DNA from: Oehlia diaphana
Lineage: Eukaryota; Glomeromycota; Glomeromycetes; Glomerales; Glomeraceae
Direction of reading: 5' to 3'
NCBI GenBank assembly: GCA_003833135.1
Contig: QZLH01000714.1
Location: 33,786-65,772, forward strand
DNA: 31,987 nucleotides
The position numbers and the translations under genes are program-made. Shown here one piece after another: positions 22,020 through 31,987 of this stretch; the first letter of the stretch is position 1; each line of letters starts with the position of its first letter. The notes below the pieces were generated by a model. It did not search any database, was not told the DNA's origin, and worked only from the letters and a program-made list of their open reading frames with translations.

Positions 22020-23672
22020 TAAAAAAAAAATAATATTTCAATTTTCGAAATCTAATATTTTAGAAGCGCTACGGTGACTATATTTTGAATTCTCAATGTT
22101 CCTATTAATTATATTGCTATCGGGTAAATTGTGAAAATGATCAAGAAAAAATAATCAAACTCCAGTATCAATAAGGTAAAAATTTCTTCTACTTTAGATT
22201 CCTTTGATTTTTAAGTTTCGGACGGAACAGCTGCTGTATTTCTGTAATTTGTAATGACATACTATTTATTACCTTCAGAGTCAAGATAGTCGCCAGCAGT
22301 AATTTACGAACCGTACATCCTACCTATTTCTCTGACGAAATTAATCTATGTCACACGACTATAAAATTAGTGCTAAAAAATGTGTTTAATATGAACAATA
22401 CAAAAATTTCTAAAGGCTCTTTTCGACATCATTTGCTAAAGGTGAATACGCATTTATTTTTTTTGTTCTATTTATCAAGAGTATTCTTTATATTGTAAAA
22501 ACAGATAATTCCTCAGAAATATTCAAGATTTTAAAAATTGATATCATTCGACTAATAATACTCTTTTATCATTTTTTTTTAGTTCAGAGAACAAATTATA
22601 TAATTTGAAATTGTTTTAGGGCATTTTCTATATTAAATAATTTTTCCGACAGACGACTTTCTGTATTTTTTTTTCCAATAATATCAATGGTTTAACATTG
22701 ATAAAAGTATTAAAAATTATGATAATACATTTTGTCAAATTGAAAATTTTTTAGATTCTTGTAAAAATTTTAATAAATAATGAGGATCGTAACAAATAAT
22801 CCATATAACAATATAACAATACGTAGTAAAACTTACCATTTTTGACAAAAATTAAATTTTTTTTTTTTTTTATTAAAAAAAAAAAAATAAAGAATATGAG
22901 AAATTTTATATTTAAATGAAAAAAAAAACAAAATTGTGATCAAGAGGATTCATTTGATATATGCTAGATTTATAATATTCATTAAAAGAAAATTTTCAAG
23001 AATTTTATAATCATTTTTGTATAATTATTATTTTTTTTTTCCAAAGTAAAAGGTATGTCATTAAAAAAAGTGATGGACTAGATATTTCTTATGTACTGCC
23101 AAGTATAATTTACCACTTACTAACACCACCGATCTTCAGAATATTTGAGCTGATATTAAATGCAAATAAAAATGAAATTCCGGAGGTAATTATGTGAAAA
23201 TGTTGATGAGAATAAAAATCATCCTTCAAAGAAGATGGTTCATACTTGGGAAAATTTATCATATAACGCAGGCCGCAGTACTCCCATATAGTATTCCCCT
23301 CTTTTATCTGAAAAAATTCTCCATTTTCTTCCCTATAAAAACGAAATTTGTTAAATTTGTTTTATACTTATGCTCATGTGTAATAAATGTCTAAAAAACG
23401 CCATTTTGTTTAATTTTTGTTTTTTTGTAGTGACATAAATCGGACAAAATGGTGCTTTTAGACGTGAACACAAATATAAACCGAATTTAACACATTTCAT
23501 TTTTATAGGGTTTTAATTTTACTATTTAAACATTCAAATTTTACTTAGGCGACACATGTAAATAATTTTTGAATATACTACAAGTTTTTAAAAACCTTCG
23601 TTTATAATAATAAAAAATTTCATACACCCCGACAGCGTCAACCGAGTACTGCGGCCCGCGAACATGACACAG
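18683..23672. other. Long non-coding AT-rich stretch
   Basis: I see no gene, tRNA or clear transposon here. The first ~100 bases are the presumed promoter of the F-box-like gene. Open frames at 20881-21081, 21559-21840 and 23194-23394 lack recognisable domains and look like chance. 21540-21790 contains two loosely similar segments of about 60 bp (pairs of GTAAATAAAAGG / GTGCATATTTTG-like strings). A T-run followed by an A-run at 21988-22030 forms a long foldback, and another lies at 22856-22887. Confidence 0.45.
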
Positions 23673-23875
23673 ACTAGCCTGCGTGAATAAAATAATTTCT
23701 AGATTCTCGTAACTCTCGCGTGTCGGTTTTTGAAAAATGAAAATTTTTCTTGTAATAAAAAAAATGACCGCATGATTTAATGGCGTAGACTTTGAAGACG
23801 TGTTGATACCAAATAATAAATGTCACGACATTGCGAAGAAGGTCACTCGCGGATTCCACTATAATTTACAAGTCG
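23673..23875. mobile_element. Degenerate copy of the PIF/Harbinger-like MITE at 29067
   Basis: The stretch beginning TCTAGATTCTCGTAAC, then TGTCGGTTTTTGAAAAATG, then AAAATTTTTCTTGTAATA matches, base for base with gaps, the reverse complement of the right half of the 29067-29278 element. The far end GGTCACTCGCGGATTC matches its other inverted end. The open frame 23674-23859 lies within it and is not a gene. Confidence 0.6.
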
Positions 23876-25455
23876 AATTATGAAATAATTTTGTTTCAAG
23901 TCGTTTGAATTTCTAACATGTTAATTTTGTCAAAAATTAGTAATTGAATTTTTTTGGTCTTAGTCCTTGACAAATTGAATATCTATAAATTCATCGTGAG
24001 ATATATTATGATAAGGAGGCCCAATGGCCCTTAAACATAACTGAATCATTATTGATACTCGAAAGCCACCGAAGATCGAGTTTGCGGCACTCACGATAAC
24101 CGCTGGACGTCAATGAGTAGGCGGTTCCTACAGTACCTGGTTGGAATTTTTGCGGAAGTTGTTGAAAATATGTCCCCTTTTGGGAAATCTTACACAAATT
24201 TCTTATGCAACAATTCTAATCCATAAAGTTCATTTGATTGGGTATATACAATATATACTTTTTCTCTTAAGACATCAAGGCAATACTTTATAAATTTTTT
24301 AAATTCTTTTATTTTTACTAGCTACCTACTAAATTATCTGTTTTCTTCTTATTTTGAATTAAGCGTTCCTAATTAGCAACCGTAATGCGTGTAATATTAT
24401 TCATCACGATAATTAATTTATTTTAAGTCCGTCAATCTTAGGGTTTTTACCGTATTGAAAACAGATATCAATCCAATTGAAAAATTGCATGGTTATTATT
24501 TTATTATTATTATTATTGTAATTTGGAGAGTCGTTAAAATTACAAGTTTTCGTAAATCCCTTAAAGTAAGATTTTTTATTGCTTCGTCAAAGTTTCTATT
24601 TTCGTCAATATTCAATTTTGGCTATTATTTTACATAATATCATAGTAAGTAAAATTCAGTTGATAGGTTTTTGTAAGATATAGTGATAGTAAATGATAAC
24701 CATGAAATGTAAAGTAACGAAAATTGTAAATTTTGTATTTCATTTGTTTTATAATATTGTACATATATTTCCAAGAGCAATTAATATATATATATAATGA
24801 ATCATAAGAAAATTCTTTAAGGCTATAAAATTTCAATTCTACGTAATATTATAGTATCAATAACAATATTTGACAAATTTTCCAGATAATTATATTTATT
24901 AAATGAATAATGAGAACGAGGAAAAAGAAGTGGAAAGATTTAGGAGGAGAAAATAATAAAGGTGACGTGATTCAGTCTCTCTTTCATGAGCAGTTTTGAC
25001 CTACGCAGATCACGACTATGAGCTTATACATTTTGATACCATTCTTCAAATTCTTTCACATTTTTAGATAATCCGGGATCTTTGAAACCTCCTAAATTTA
25101 TTAGCCTATTTCACAACCTGGCTCCCCATATTAAAAAGTCCCTATAAAAAATTTTTATCCGAATATTTCCATAACTTCGTAAAAAATTCTGTGAAAATGA
25201 TACATTCACGGATATTCGTGTTAGAGAGCATGATTTAAGGCTATAAATTCCATGAAAATGATACATTTGCGGAAAAATCATGGAACGATAAAACACGGTT
25301 TTATAGGGAAGTGTTCACCTGGTTTACGTTCCGTTGAGTTATACTATGGATGCTTTCTTGAATCATCTCGTGCGTAATCTTACGAACCGTGCGAGGGTCT
25401 GGCATTGGGTCTGGCTCAAACTCAGGAACTTTTAGATGAGCGGAGTTGGCAGGTA
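23876..25455. other. Non-coding stretch
   Basis: No gene is supported. 24006-24197 is less AT-rich and open on the minus strand for 63 codons, but I recognise nothing in it. 25120-25310 has two direct copies of GAAAATGATACATT followed by a CGG string, and an outer inverted pair CCCTATAAAA / TTTTATAGGG, perhaps a worn foldback. Confidence 0.35.
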
Positions 25456-25708
25456 CCGTATAGCGCTGCATATAGTACCCCCCTGGAATAGTACCCCCCC
25501 CTTTTTTTGACGAGCGATTTATAGCCCAATTTTCATAATTAATAGTGCGATCTTTTCACTGGATTTGATAAGTCTAATAGCAAGGTATATATTGATCAGT
25601 AACGAATATTTGTATCATCCTCCCATCTCCCAATATTTGGGAGGTGTTATACAATCTAGGCCGGGTTTCTTGAATAACACCGGGGGTGTTTTATGCAGCG
25701 CTATACGG
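25456..25708. mobile_element. 253-bp MITE with TA target duplication
   Basis: The ends read CCGTATAGCGCTGCATA on the left and TATGCAGCGCTATACGG on the right, exact complements apart from one base. They continue as GTACCCCCCTGG and CCGGGGGTGT, and are flanked by TA at 25454-25455 and 25709-25710. Inside is a small hairpin CTCCCAATATTTGGGAG. It has no coding capacity. Tc1/mariner-like by its TA duplication. Confidence 0.85.
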
Positions 25709-26544
25709 TAGGCTTCCCATTAAATTAAACCATTCGAATCTGACTGGCCAGTTTGTTAATTCATCAATTGATGAACTATTTTGCTCGCCTGGCTTTTCTT
25801 TCGATTGTACCGGCACTAATTGTGCGGATACAAGAACGAGAAGGTGAAATCATCTTAGAGAAAAATTTATTACGTGAAATTATTTATTAAGTCTGATTGA
25901 TGTAATGGTAAATATAACGCATTTGTAATGTACCATTCTAAATTATAATTTCATCAATTCCTTGCGAAACGCGTAAATAAAGCTTTACTAGCTAGTAGCT
26001 TTTTTCAATCCTTAATTTTTGTTGTGGAAATAAATAGTATTTCATTGTTTTGTATATTTCAATTATAGAATGAGGATAATTCATCGTATGGTATGGATAA
26101 AAATAATTAAAACTATAATCAGGATTATTTTATCGAATTTTCTTGAATAATTTTGTAATTTATCAAGAAAAAGTTTTATAATGAAAAGAGTGTAACGAAA
26201 GGTAATAGAATTTTTGAAAAAATAATAAAAACCGATAAATTTTTCAATAGTTATTAAACAACGAAGTATATATTTGACTATTTTTACGTCCTTAAAGAGT
26301 CATTAAATAAAGAAGGAACAAAAAACAATGACAAGTAAGTCATATGATGTGAAAAAAAAAATCAAAGTGCTTTCATGCACGAAAAGTTTGTTAAAAATTT
26401 GATTTCCATGTTTAGAATCGTATCATTGAACATATGGGCTATGGGCAAAAGTTATTATTTGAATTATTTGAATACAAACAAGAGCATTATCGCTATTTTA
26501 CTTGTTGTTTCCCTAGTTGCATATAATTAGTAAGCAGGTCGTCG

Positions 26545-26710
26545 GAATTATTTTACGATTACGGCGCGTGCCGCAACGCCGTAATTAAAACGTAAATACC
26601 GTAATGCCGTAATGCCGTAATTTAATTTGGCGTCGTAATTTCGTAAATATCTGATATACGATAAATGAATGACTAATAATTTCAGCCAAGTTCGTAATGC
26701 CGGGTCAATT
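26545..26710. repeat. Cluster of GCCGTAAT repeats
   Basis: Five or more copies of (T)GCCGTAAT and relatives such as GGCGTCGTAATTTCGTAAAT lie close together, unusually rich in CpG for this window. The remains of a MITE are the likeliest source, but I could not find matching ends. Confidence 0.4.
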
Positions 26711-27082
26711 TTTCGCGCTATCATATCACGTGACGTTTCACTGATTTCCAAAACGGAACTTCCCACAAATAAAATCGTAGTTAAAAGGAAAATTTCTAAA
26801 GTTATTGTGCAAGTCGTTTTTAGTTTTATTTTTTATTTCCCTTTTTTCTTTTACTTTGGTTCGGACGGTTGCACCCTTAGGGCGTACCTGCCATTTTGTT
26901 TCTTACAACCAAAGGTGACGCCGCCATCATCGCGGTTTGGTTTACAGTTTGTTTGAATTATAGTAACTAGTTCATGTTGAAAATAAAATTAAAAATAAAA
27001 TAAAAAGAGAGATAATATTAGAATTGAATAATAGAAAAAAACATTAATTATATATAGGAATAATATATAATATTAAACCCCA

Positions 27083-27765
27083 ATGCGAATTATTTGTATT
27101 TTTTATAATTATATAAGTATTAACTGGGCACGAGGAACTTTTAGAGATTTGTTATTGATAACAGAATTAATGTACCAGATGAAGAAATACCGTAAAAGAG
27201 AAAAGCCCTTCGACATTAAAGTAGGTGAAACTTCAGATGAATGGTCTTCCGTTGAGGATAGCTTTCCTGAAAATGAGGATTACCTAGTAGTTCAGTTAGC
27301 ACTTCAGTTAAACTTTTTTCTGTTACACCTCATGCAGCTGGTTGCGAACGGGTTTGGTCAAGTCTTGGTTGGATATACGGTAAGAAAAGAACTCGTTTAA
27401 GCTTAAATAAAATTGAAAATATATACAAACTTTCAGCCTATTATTATCATGCAAATGTGAAAAAAGAATTACCACATTGCAGTGTGGAAAAATCTGCTGT
27501 AGAAATTCATCAAATTTTTGTTGACGCTCATTTGAATCCCGACCAAGACCATCTTGAAATAGAAGATGATTTGCCTAACTATTACATTAATGAGGAAGAA
27601 ATAGTAATTGATGAGGAGGAAGAACTGATTTGGATAGATTTTGAATTAGACGCATTTATTAATAATTTAGAAGATATAATTGAAGATAGTATAGATGGTA
27701 TAGAGAATGAAAATGATGAAGTAGAAGAATCTATGGGTGAAAATGTGAATGGAACCAGCTGCTGA
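27083..27765 (+). pseudogene. hAT transposase, C-terminal dimerisation region, frameshifted
   Basis: From about 27295 one frame reads the hAT dimerisation signature (LFSVTPHAAGCERVWSSLG) and continues through GWIYGKKRTRLSLNKIEN and HLNPDQDHLEI to a very acidic tail that stops at 27763. Upstream, another frame reads WARGTFRDLLLITELMYQ and KREKPFDIKVGE up to about 27308. The two join by a one-base slip close to the T-run at 27312-27318. The ribonuclease H-like catalytic core and the BED finger are missing from the window, so this is a 3' remnant. Families of this type are common in Rhizophagus. hAT identity is confident from the motif; non-function is inferred. Confidence 0.8.
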
Positions 27766-27859
27766 AGCTGATGAAATAGTTGATACTATGTAAATTGTAA
27801 AAGTTGCGATTTATTAATAAATTTTGTGTTGTTTGTATTATCGTAAAATGTATCACAAA

Positions 27860-27966
27860 AAATAAAGTGTTTTGCAAGTTCAGAAAATTTCGTCTAGTTT
27901 CAGAAGTTTCGCCCAGTTTCGAAGGTTTCGCCAGGGGTCTAGTTTCGGTTTCGCCCGAAACACTAT
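27860..27966 (+). mobile_element. Possible right end of the hAT element
   Basis: About 100 bp downstream of the transposase stop lies a block of repeated TAGTTTCG / AGTTTCG / GGTTTCG strings ending GGTTTCGCCCGAAACACTA. On the other strand this begins TAGTGTTTCGGGCGAAAC, a plausible hAT terminal repeat. I could not find the matching left end in the window, so this is tentative. Confidence 0.35.
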
Positions 27967-28203
27967 GCTGTACAGTTAGTCTTTTTTGGTATGCAAGTTA
28001 GAATATTTATGTGAATCGCCTATCCCAATAAAAAATCTTTCAGAATAATGATCATTTATTGGAGTTTTTTTCTTATAGGGTATAAATAAGTTATTTGTAC
28101 CGTTGTTTTTGGAAATATAAAATACAAAATTAATATTAGTCTTATTAACTGGCTGCATGATGTGCGACAGTCAGTCCATCCAGTGGATTTGACACATCAC
28201 ATA

Positions 28204-28620
28204 CAGTCGCCACTGGATATAACGAACCTTCCGTTCCAGAGGATTTAGTTCGGTATAGAGTGAATTCGTTATATAATATACCGAACTCCCAGTAATTTTG
28301 GCCAAATTTATAGTGCTGGCCAGAATTATAATTTCGTTTAATATAAATTTTCTACATTAATTACTGATAATTTTGGCCAGCGCTATAAATTTGGCCTGAG
28401 TTAATACAAAGTCACATGACTGTTCGTTATAAAAAACAAAAAACAAAATATGATTTAAATACTGGGCTGTTAAGGTAGGTTCGATATCAGTATAAAGCAT
28501 TTTATTATGGCAATTCGGTATAACCAGTGTAATTAATTATAGAAAATTCGGTTCTGTGAACTTTGGTTCAATATAACAAGTTTTCGGTATATATAGGTTC
28601 GTTATTACCAGTTGCGACTG
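28204..28620. mobile_element. 417-bp pogo/Tc1-like MITE
   Basis: The left end is CAGTCGCCACTGGATATAAC followed by GAACCTT. The complement of the right end is CAGTCGCAACTGGTAATAAC followed by GAACCTA. TA flanks both sides (28202-28203, 28621-28622). It shares the CAGTC start with the MITE at 1983-2157. It carries another inverted repeat inside (28300-28396) and no coding capacity. Confidence 0.85.
28300..28396. repeat. Nested inverted repeat inside the MITE
   Basis: The arms GGCCAAATTTATAGTGCTGG(CC) at 28300-28321 and its complement at 28375-28396 differ by one base. Surrounding bases CAGTAATTTTG and ACTGATAATTTTG extend the similarity. It looks like a second foldback element inserted into the MITE. 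Relatives of these arms occur near 11310 and 11904. Confidence 0.65.
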
Positions 28621-28664
28621 TATATAATAAATCTCTCTACTTAAATTTACTACTATCCAATAAA

Positions 28665-29657
28665 ATGCGCAATTTAAAAAATCTTCTCTTTGGAATTATT
28701 CTTATCATCTTTTGGTTCAGCATTTGCTGACGAATATGATCCTAAACAAGACGTTTTCGATCAAGTAATTAATACGTTGGTTCCTTTACTTATAGTTTTT
28801 TATTTAAAGAATTTGAAGAACATTTAAAAAAATCAGGTGAAAAATTCAGATGATGTAGAAGCAACACGAAGTAAAAGCATGCTCGATAAAATTAGAATAC
28901 CTGTTGAAATTAGACGTGCTTTCGATAATTCTCTTTTTTATTATCCCTTTTTGTTCTACCAAGTATAGTTTTTCATAAAACCACGAGAAATTCAAAACAC
29001 CCCTCTGGATTTCAATCTTCTCCAGAGTACAGCAGGATTTGTTTTCATTTCGATCATAATCAATTAGGCCAGGCAAAAAAAATTTTTAGATTCTCGTGAC
29101 ATAAAATTTTAAAAATGACCCGGCTGGCCGGCAATTTTTTTGTAAAATTTTTTTACGCCACATTGGCCAATAACTTAAAATCACGTGATGAAAATTTTTA
29201 CTATAGAAAAAAAATTTCCATTTTTCGAAAAACTGACCCGGCCGGGTCACGAGAATCTAAATTTTTTTTTGCCCAGCCTTATATTGGTTGGAAACAAAAG
29301 GATGATAGTATCTTCGGGTGGATAGCTTTTTGTATATTACCATTCATAATTGATTTATGTTATGTATTTTCTGATATTAGCTTCCTGTCTTACATCTGGA
29401 GTACTATTCCCATTGGTAATTTCAAAGATGGTTTTATTTATATATATGCAGTAACTGGAATCTTAGGTGTGATTTTTCTGCTTTACATTATTTTCTTTTC
29501 TTTTATAGATTTATATAAAATCAGATGTTTTTATGGTAAGTACCTCATTACAATATATACATGCAGTAACTGGAATCTAAGGTGCACTTTTTACCTTATT
29601 TACATAGGTTATACAGTGCATTACCTCTATACTCAACTTTTAGAAAAATTGAAATAA
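28665..29657 (+). pseudogene. Broken membrane-protein gene interrupted by a MITE
   Basis: Starts with a signal peptide-like MRNLKNLLFGIILII (28665). A one-base shift in a T-run near 28710 moves it into a frame reading FGSAFADEYDPKQDV, then a hydrophobic stretch LVPLLIVFYL. In that frame are stops at 28825 (TAA) and 28966 (TAG), with coding-like sequence on both sides (DDVEATRSKSMLDKIRI). At 29067 a MITE is inserted. Beyond it the frame continues through GWIAFCILPFIIDLCYV and FIYIYAVTGILGVIFLLYI, two likely membrane helices. A 72-nt intron (29536-29607, GTAAG to ATAG) leads to a short last exon with stop at 29655. I do not recognise the family. One frameshift, two stops and the insertion make it non-functional. 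Confidence 0.65.
29067..29278. mobile_element. 212-bp PIF/Harbinger-like MITE with TTA target duplication
   Basis: The inverted ends are GGCCAGGCAAAAAAA and (complemented right end) GGCTGGGCAAAAAAA. Both run on into TTTAGATTCTCGTGAC and a CCGGCCGG-type core, and are flanked by TTA at 29064-29066 and 29279-29281. The three-base TTA duplication and GGC start fit PIF/Harbinger. Removing the element with one TTA joins ISIIIN to YIGWKQKDD in frame, which marks it as an insertion into a gene. A worn copy lies at 23673-23875. Confidence 0.85.
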
Positions 29658-29845
29658 ATTTAATCCAGTGATTCAATTTTGTTTAAACAAAAAAAAATAA
29701 ATTCTATACCTAAAAAGAAATTAATTTATTAAATAAAAAAAAAGTCTCAATTTTTCAAATTATGTAAGCATCACGTGATATTAATAAGAGCCAATCAAAA
29801 TTAGCCATATGATTTAATATTTATCATTAAAAATATAAAATTTAT

Positions 29846-31987
29846 TTAATTGGTTTCATTATAAATTGTATCAGGTACATGACGGTGTGATTTATATTTT
29901 TTAACAGCATATTCAGCTACCTTTCCAGTAATTCCTTTTCTGTAGATATCCATATACCTTCAAGATTTTCTTGCAAACTTTCTAATTGAAACCATTCATT
30001 GCCATAAAAGCTTGCTGCTGTTCTAACGATATCAGTTGATTTGACGGCTATGCTTGAATATATTTTGAAATATCCAGATTGATCATCATAATTTATATCA
30101 TTTTCGGTCAAAAATTCTTCAAAACCTACACGAAAATTATCAAAACCTTCCTTATATAGATGATGAATATCGTTATCTTGATTTATTTGGGAAACTTTTG
30201 TCTCAATCTCATTAACGTTAAATTCCCATAGAAGATTTCTAAAGCCACTGGATCTTCTAGACTTAGGTTTAGCCGCTTTTTGTTTAGCAGTCAAATAATA
30301 ATGTCATACCTATTGCGTTAATTAAAATTTTAATATATATAACGATAAAAATTGATTTGATGCAAATAGATTGTATATTAGTAATTGAACATACTGTATT
30401 TAACATTTGCGGAACATAATTCTTCTTGTTTGTCATACGGTATGGATTTTTAACATTACTTTTATGTAAGGTCTCGTATGTCTCCGTTGATATTCCATTC
30501 ATTGAACCGTAAAGTCGAATTGATGAAACTACATGATATCGAAGTACATGTAGTCTCAGTATTTTACAGCTACTTGAAGAATACTCAGAAAAAATATCGA
30601 CAAATTCTTAGCAGAATTCTGTGATAGATGTCCAATAAAAATCGATATTTGAGTATTTGACTAACTGAAATTTAATGTTAAAGATTTAATTAATATATTT
30701 ACCTGCAATTCTACCAATTCCATATCTGTATATGATTCACAGCACAACTTCATATATATCGTTAAATAAAGATAAAAAACATTGCACAATCTCTTGCATG
30801 GTATTCCTCCTTCTTTATAATTTTCGTATAAATTATCAATAACGAAAATTATCACTTTCATTATATTTCAGTAATCATTTGCAGTGAACTTTGAGATATT
30901 TTCTAAGCCATTCTTTAAAATTATCAGTCCTGGATATCATGGAATTGCACAAAGTCTGTGATCTATCTCCTTAACTGCCTTAGCGCTAACTTTTTGTTAC
31001 AAGTATTCTTGAGTAAATTCTAGGAAATACTTTGTTATTCCAAAATCGAGCATATGCATCCGATCTGGAACAGTCGCCTCATAAATATTGAAATCAACAA
31101 ATTTCCAGAAAAAATTAAAATTCATATGAATCAAAAGTTCATTGGCTCGATTTATATCGATAGCTTCTTTCATTTTTTCTGGTGTTCGTAAATCAACATT
31201 ATTTAATATCATATTACTAAGGTCTTCGTTACTTATCAGGCAAAAGCAACAAGGCCATTTCGATGTTGATGGGAGATATGTAGTAGTAAAAGTTGCAGCT
31301 TCCACCAAATCAGTGAAGATAACTGATATTTTTGGGATGAATGGACATACTTCGTTTTTAACAACAAAATGCATATCAGTTTGATTCAATATTGGCGATA
31401 ATAATATTTGAAGGCATCTTTGAAATACTTGTCTCTGTAATTTTCAAAATGATTCTGAATTCTTTATGGTGTTATCCTTTACTTTTAATTTTGGCAAATA
31501 ACTGACAAGTACTTTAGAATTTGGTTTATTTTGCTGCCAACTAGGAATATTTCCTAGCGAAATATAAATGAGATGTTCTGATGTTTTACCAAAATGGTCA
31601 CATGTGGTTGAATCTGCATAAAGGATTATTGATAACAGATAATTATCGATAGGAATTTTTGATTCCATGATGTTCCACCAATCGCTTTCAAATTGTTCGC
31701 CATAAGTTCTAATCGATGTATTTCGATATTTTAAAACAAATTTCTCATTGATATCAGACTGAAGGAGTAGAACTTTAATTCCGTAAATTATCAGTTGATA
31801 ATAAAAATTATAATCTCTACCCTCAAAATTTGTGATAGATACTGTTTTGAATTTCATATATGAAAATTCGTTAAAATCAAGGAATTTCTATCCCTTCTTG
31901 GTATTTATTGGTAGCAGATTTTCATCAGTGGAATTGCGACTGTTATTGATCAACTTAATTAATCTATCTCCACAAGAATTAGATAAC
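29846..31987 (-). pseudogene. Decayed Plavaka/KDZ-type transposase (3' part; 5' part beyond the window)
   Basis: A single minus frame from the window edge to about 30703 reads continuously except for five stops: 31888-31890 TAG, 31444-31446 TGA, 30997-30999 TAA, 30937-30939 TGA, 30868-30870 TGA. Recognisable stretches are LLSIILYADSTTCDHFGKT (probable first catalytic Asp), SKWPCCFCLISNEDLSN (a CxxC pair) and ATVPDRMHMLDFGITKY. After a short break the similarity goes on with GSMNGISTETYETLHKSN at about 30500-30440. A likely intron (GTATGT to AATAG) ends near 30295, then comes SGFRNLLWEFNVNEIE at about 30245. The tail RKGITGKVAEYAVKKYKSH (29950-29880) is in yet another frame. I match the family from memory of fungal Plavaka-like proteins. 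With five nonsense codons and frame breaks it is not functional. Confidence 0.7.

Noticed and set aside
24006..24197. 63-codon minus-strand frame in a less AT-rich patch
   Set aside because: Slightly protein-like, but too short and unrecognised; no start or splice context supports it.
30665..30702. A 38-nt intron (GTAAAT to TTTCAG) in the transposase
   Set aside because: The ends look right, but it is shorter than the other introns here (71 nt or more) and the following frame is broken, so I treat it as decay.
31142..31384. 80-codon plus-strand open frame
   Set aside because: It is the antisense shadow of the transposase frame.

Overview
The window is very AT-rich eukaryotic DNA. It has short introns (about 70-130 nt) with GTAAG donors and ACTAAC-like branch sites, a divergent TKL-type protein kinase, a large single-exon F-box-like protein, and many decayed DNA transposons. 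The families and base composition point to an arbuscular mycorrhizal fungus of the Rhizophagus type; this is inferred from protein style, not from a database search.

Region by region. 1-5380 (minus): the 5' part of a protein kinase gene that runs off the left edge. 637-5103 inside it looks at first like an AT-rich minisatellite, but on the minus strand it reads as an unbroken series of introns separated by exons of exactly three nucleotides (41 of them) and finally one exon of one nucleotide. Counting bases from the ATG through this array (22 + 27 + 51 + 41x3 + 1) arrives in exactly the phase the kinase exon needs, with no stop codon. 5381-16292: no convincing gene; several MITEs with clear target-site duplications, a foldback element, and a decayed ~325-415-bp satellite (12540-14090). 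16823-18640 (minus): an intact F-box-like gene. 18683-26950: essentially non-coding, with two MITE-type elements. 27083-27765 (plus): the C-terminal dimerisation region of a hAT transposase, frameshifted. 28204-28620: a TA-flanked MITE. 28665-29657 (plus): a broken membrane-protein gene, split by a PIF/Harbinger-like MITE whose removal restores the reading frame. 29846-31987 (minus): a decayed transposase of the fungal Plavaka/KDZ type, with five in-frame stops in its first ~430 codons.

The two genes that look functional are the kinase and the F-box-like protein; they show no operon-like or pathway link. Everything else is transposon debris or AT-rich spacer. The outstanding object is the array of single-codon exons in the kinase gene. 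I know of no description of such an array, and RNA data would confirm or refute it directly.
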